DNA from: JBBFMJ01 sp037441225
GTDB lineage: Bacteria; Acidobacteriota; Thermoanaerobaculia; UBA2201
Length of the DNA stretch: 6,347 nt
NCBI GenBank assembly: GCA_037441225.1
Contig: JBBISU010000134.1
Span: 1-6,347, forward strand
Direction of reading: 5' to 3'
Shown: piece after piece, positions 5,447 through 6,347 of the stretch
How the letters are laid out: each line of letters starts with the position of its first letter
Position numbering within the stretch: the first letter of the stretch is position 1
Program-made: the position numbers and the translations under genes
The notes under the pieces: generated by a model
What the model was told of the DNA's origin: nothing
What the model saw: only the letters and a program-made list of their open reading frames with translations
Database searches by the model: none

Positions 5447-6347
5447 ATGAAAAAATTATTTTTGATTTTAGTTTTAAGTCTCTTAAGTTTGACAGTTTAT
5501 TCACAAAAATTAATCAACATTGATGGTTCTTCAACAGTTTATCCAATTACAGAAGCAGTTGCAGAAGAATTTCAAAAGATTGAAAAAAATTTCAAAGTTA
5601 CCGTTGGAATTTCTGGAACAGATGGTGGATTTAAAAAATTTTGTATAGATGAAACAGATATATCAGATGCCACAAGACCTATAAAGCAAAGTGAAATTGA
5701 ATTACGCCAGAAAAATGGCATAGAATATATTGAATTGCCAGTTGCTTTTGATGGACTTGCTGTTGTTGTAAATAAGAAAAATGATTGGGTAAAATATTTT
5801 ACAGTGGAGGACTTAAAAAAATTTGGTGCCCAGAAGCAGAAGGAAAAATTAAAAACTGGAAGGATATAAATGAAAAATATCCTTCAAAGCCCTTATCTCT
5901 TTATGGACCTGGTGCTGATTCTGGAACTTTTGATTACTTTACAGAAGCAATTTGTGGAAAATCTGGTACATCTCAAACTGACTATACTCCATCTGAAGAT
6001 GAAAATATATTAGTTATAGGGGTTGCAAATACAGAAGGTGGCTTAGGTTATTTTGGAGTTGCTTATTATGAAGAAAATAAGGATAAAATTAAGGTTGTTC
6101 CAATCCATAATGGAAAGGAACCAATTCTGCCATCCCTTACAAATGTAAAAAATGGTGCATACACTCCTCTTTCAAGGCCTCTTTTTATTTATGTAAATAA
6201 AAATTCTGCAAAAAAAGAAGAAGTTAAAAAATTTATTGAATATTATCTTTCAAATGCTTCTGTCTTTTCAAAGGAAGTTGGATATATACCACTGCCTGAT
6301 GAAGTTTATAAACTGGCAAAAGAAAGGTTCAAAAAACAAGTTGTAGG
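5447..6347 (+). pseudogene. pstS: PstS-like periplasmic phosphate-binding protein, frameshifted and cut by window end
   Basis: This is the periplasmic substrate-binding protein of a high-affinity phosphate ABC transporter (PstS/SphX type). A signal peptide (1-19, MKKLF then a Leu-rich core, cleaved after YS, no lipobox) precedes the mature domain. Phosphate-site motifs are DGSSTVYPI (26-34), GISGTDGGFKKF (54-65), SDATRPIK (73-80) and, after the shift, GPGADSGTFDYF (154-165). Later landmarks are GGLGYFGVAYY (198-208), GAYTPLSRPLFIYV (237-250) and VGYIPLPDE (278-286). The first frame stops at 5867-5869 after 140 codons. Homology ends at LKK (residue 125) and resumes in the -1 frame with IWCPEAEG from 5821, then stays open to the last base. 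The break is at the A7 run 5815-5821. The mended product has at least 300 residues, close to full length for the family. The ATG start has AAAGGAGG (5434-5441) at 5-nt spacing and lies 12 bp after the porin, so the two are almost certainly co-transcribed. The pstCAB genes, if present, lie beyond the window. Confidence 0.9.

Overview
The window reads entirely on the + strand and is strongly AT-rich, with long A and T runs and GTG/TTG starts beside ATG. It appears to come from a low-GC Gram-negative bacterium: two signal-peptide-bearing outer-membrane beta-barrel proteins and a periplasmic binding protein require an outer membrane. I cannot fix the phylum. The pairing of a Porin_5-type barrel with a SphX/PstS-like phosphate protein and the style of the PNPase would suit an Acidobacteriota-like lineage, but that is a guess.

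Layout. Positions 1-76 hold a near-consensus sigma70-type promoter (TTGACT, 17 bp, extended -10 TGT-TATATT) and the ribosome-binding site of rpsO. Positions 77-2539 are the classical rpsO-pnp pair (ribosomal protein S15, polynucleotide phosphorylase), only 6 bp apart. At 2542-2961, 2 bp after pnp, is a TTG-started gene for a 139-residue four-helix membrane protein that I do not recognise. At 2975-4230 is an alginate-export-type outer-membrane porin gene that is broken twice: a -1 frameshift at a T6 run and an in-frame TGA. Positions 4231-4360 are a regulatory gap. It carries four TTAA-type hexamers at exactly 11-bp spacing, which I read as a Pho box (PhoB/PhoP binding site), then a -10-like element and an 8-bp hairpin. 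Positions 4361-5434 encode an intact Porin_5-type barrel. From 5447 to the window end is a PstS-like phosphate-binding protein, broken once by a -1 frameshift at an A7 run and cut by the window edge.

How the parts fit. The first half is RNA and translation housekeeping. The last third looks like the start of a phosphate-starvation operon: Pho box, outer-membrane porin, periplasmic phosphate-binding protein, presumably followed outside the window by pstC/pstA/pstB. The porin would let phosphate cross the outer membrane and PstS would capture it for the ABC transporter. That role for the porin is inferred from position and from the Pho box, not from porin sequence alone.

The main puzzle is the set of gene breaks. 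Two neighbouring genes each need a -1 shift, and both shifts fall exactly on a slippery X XXY YYZ heptamer within a homopolymer (T TTT TTG and A AAA AAA). The simplest explanation is lost bases in homopolymers, either as sequencing errors or real mutations. Transcriptional slippage or programmed frameshifting is possible and testable. The TGA in the first porin is separate and not explained by slippage.
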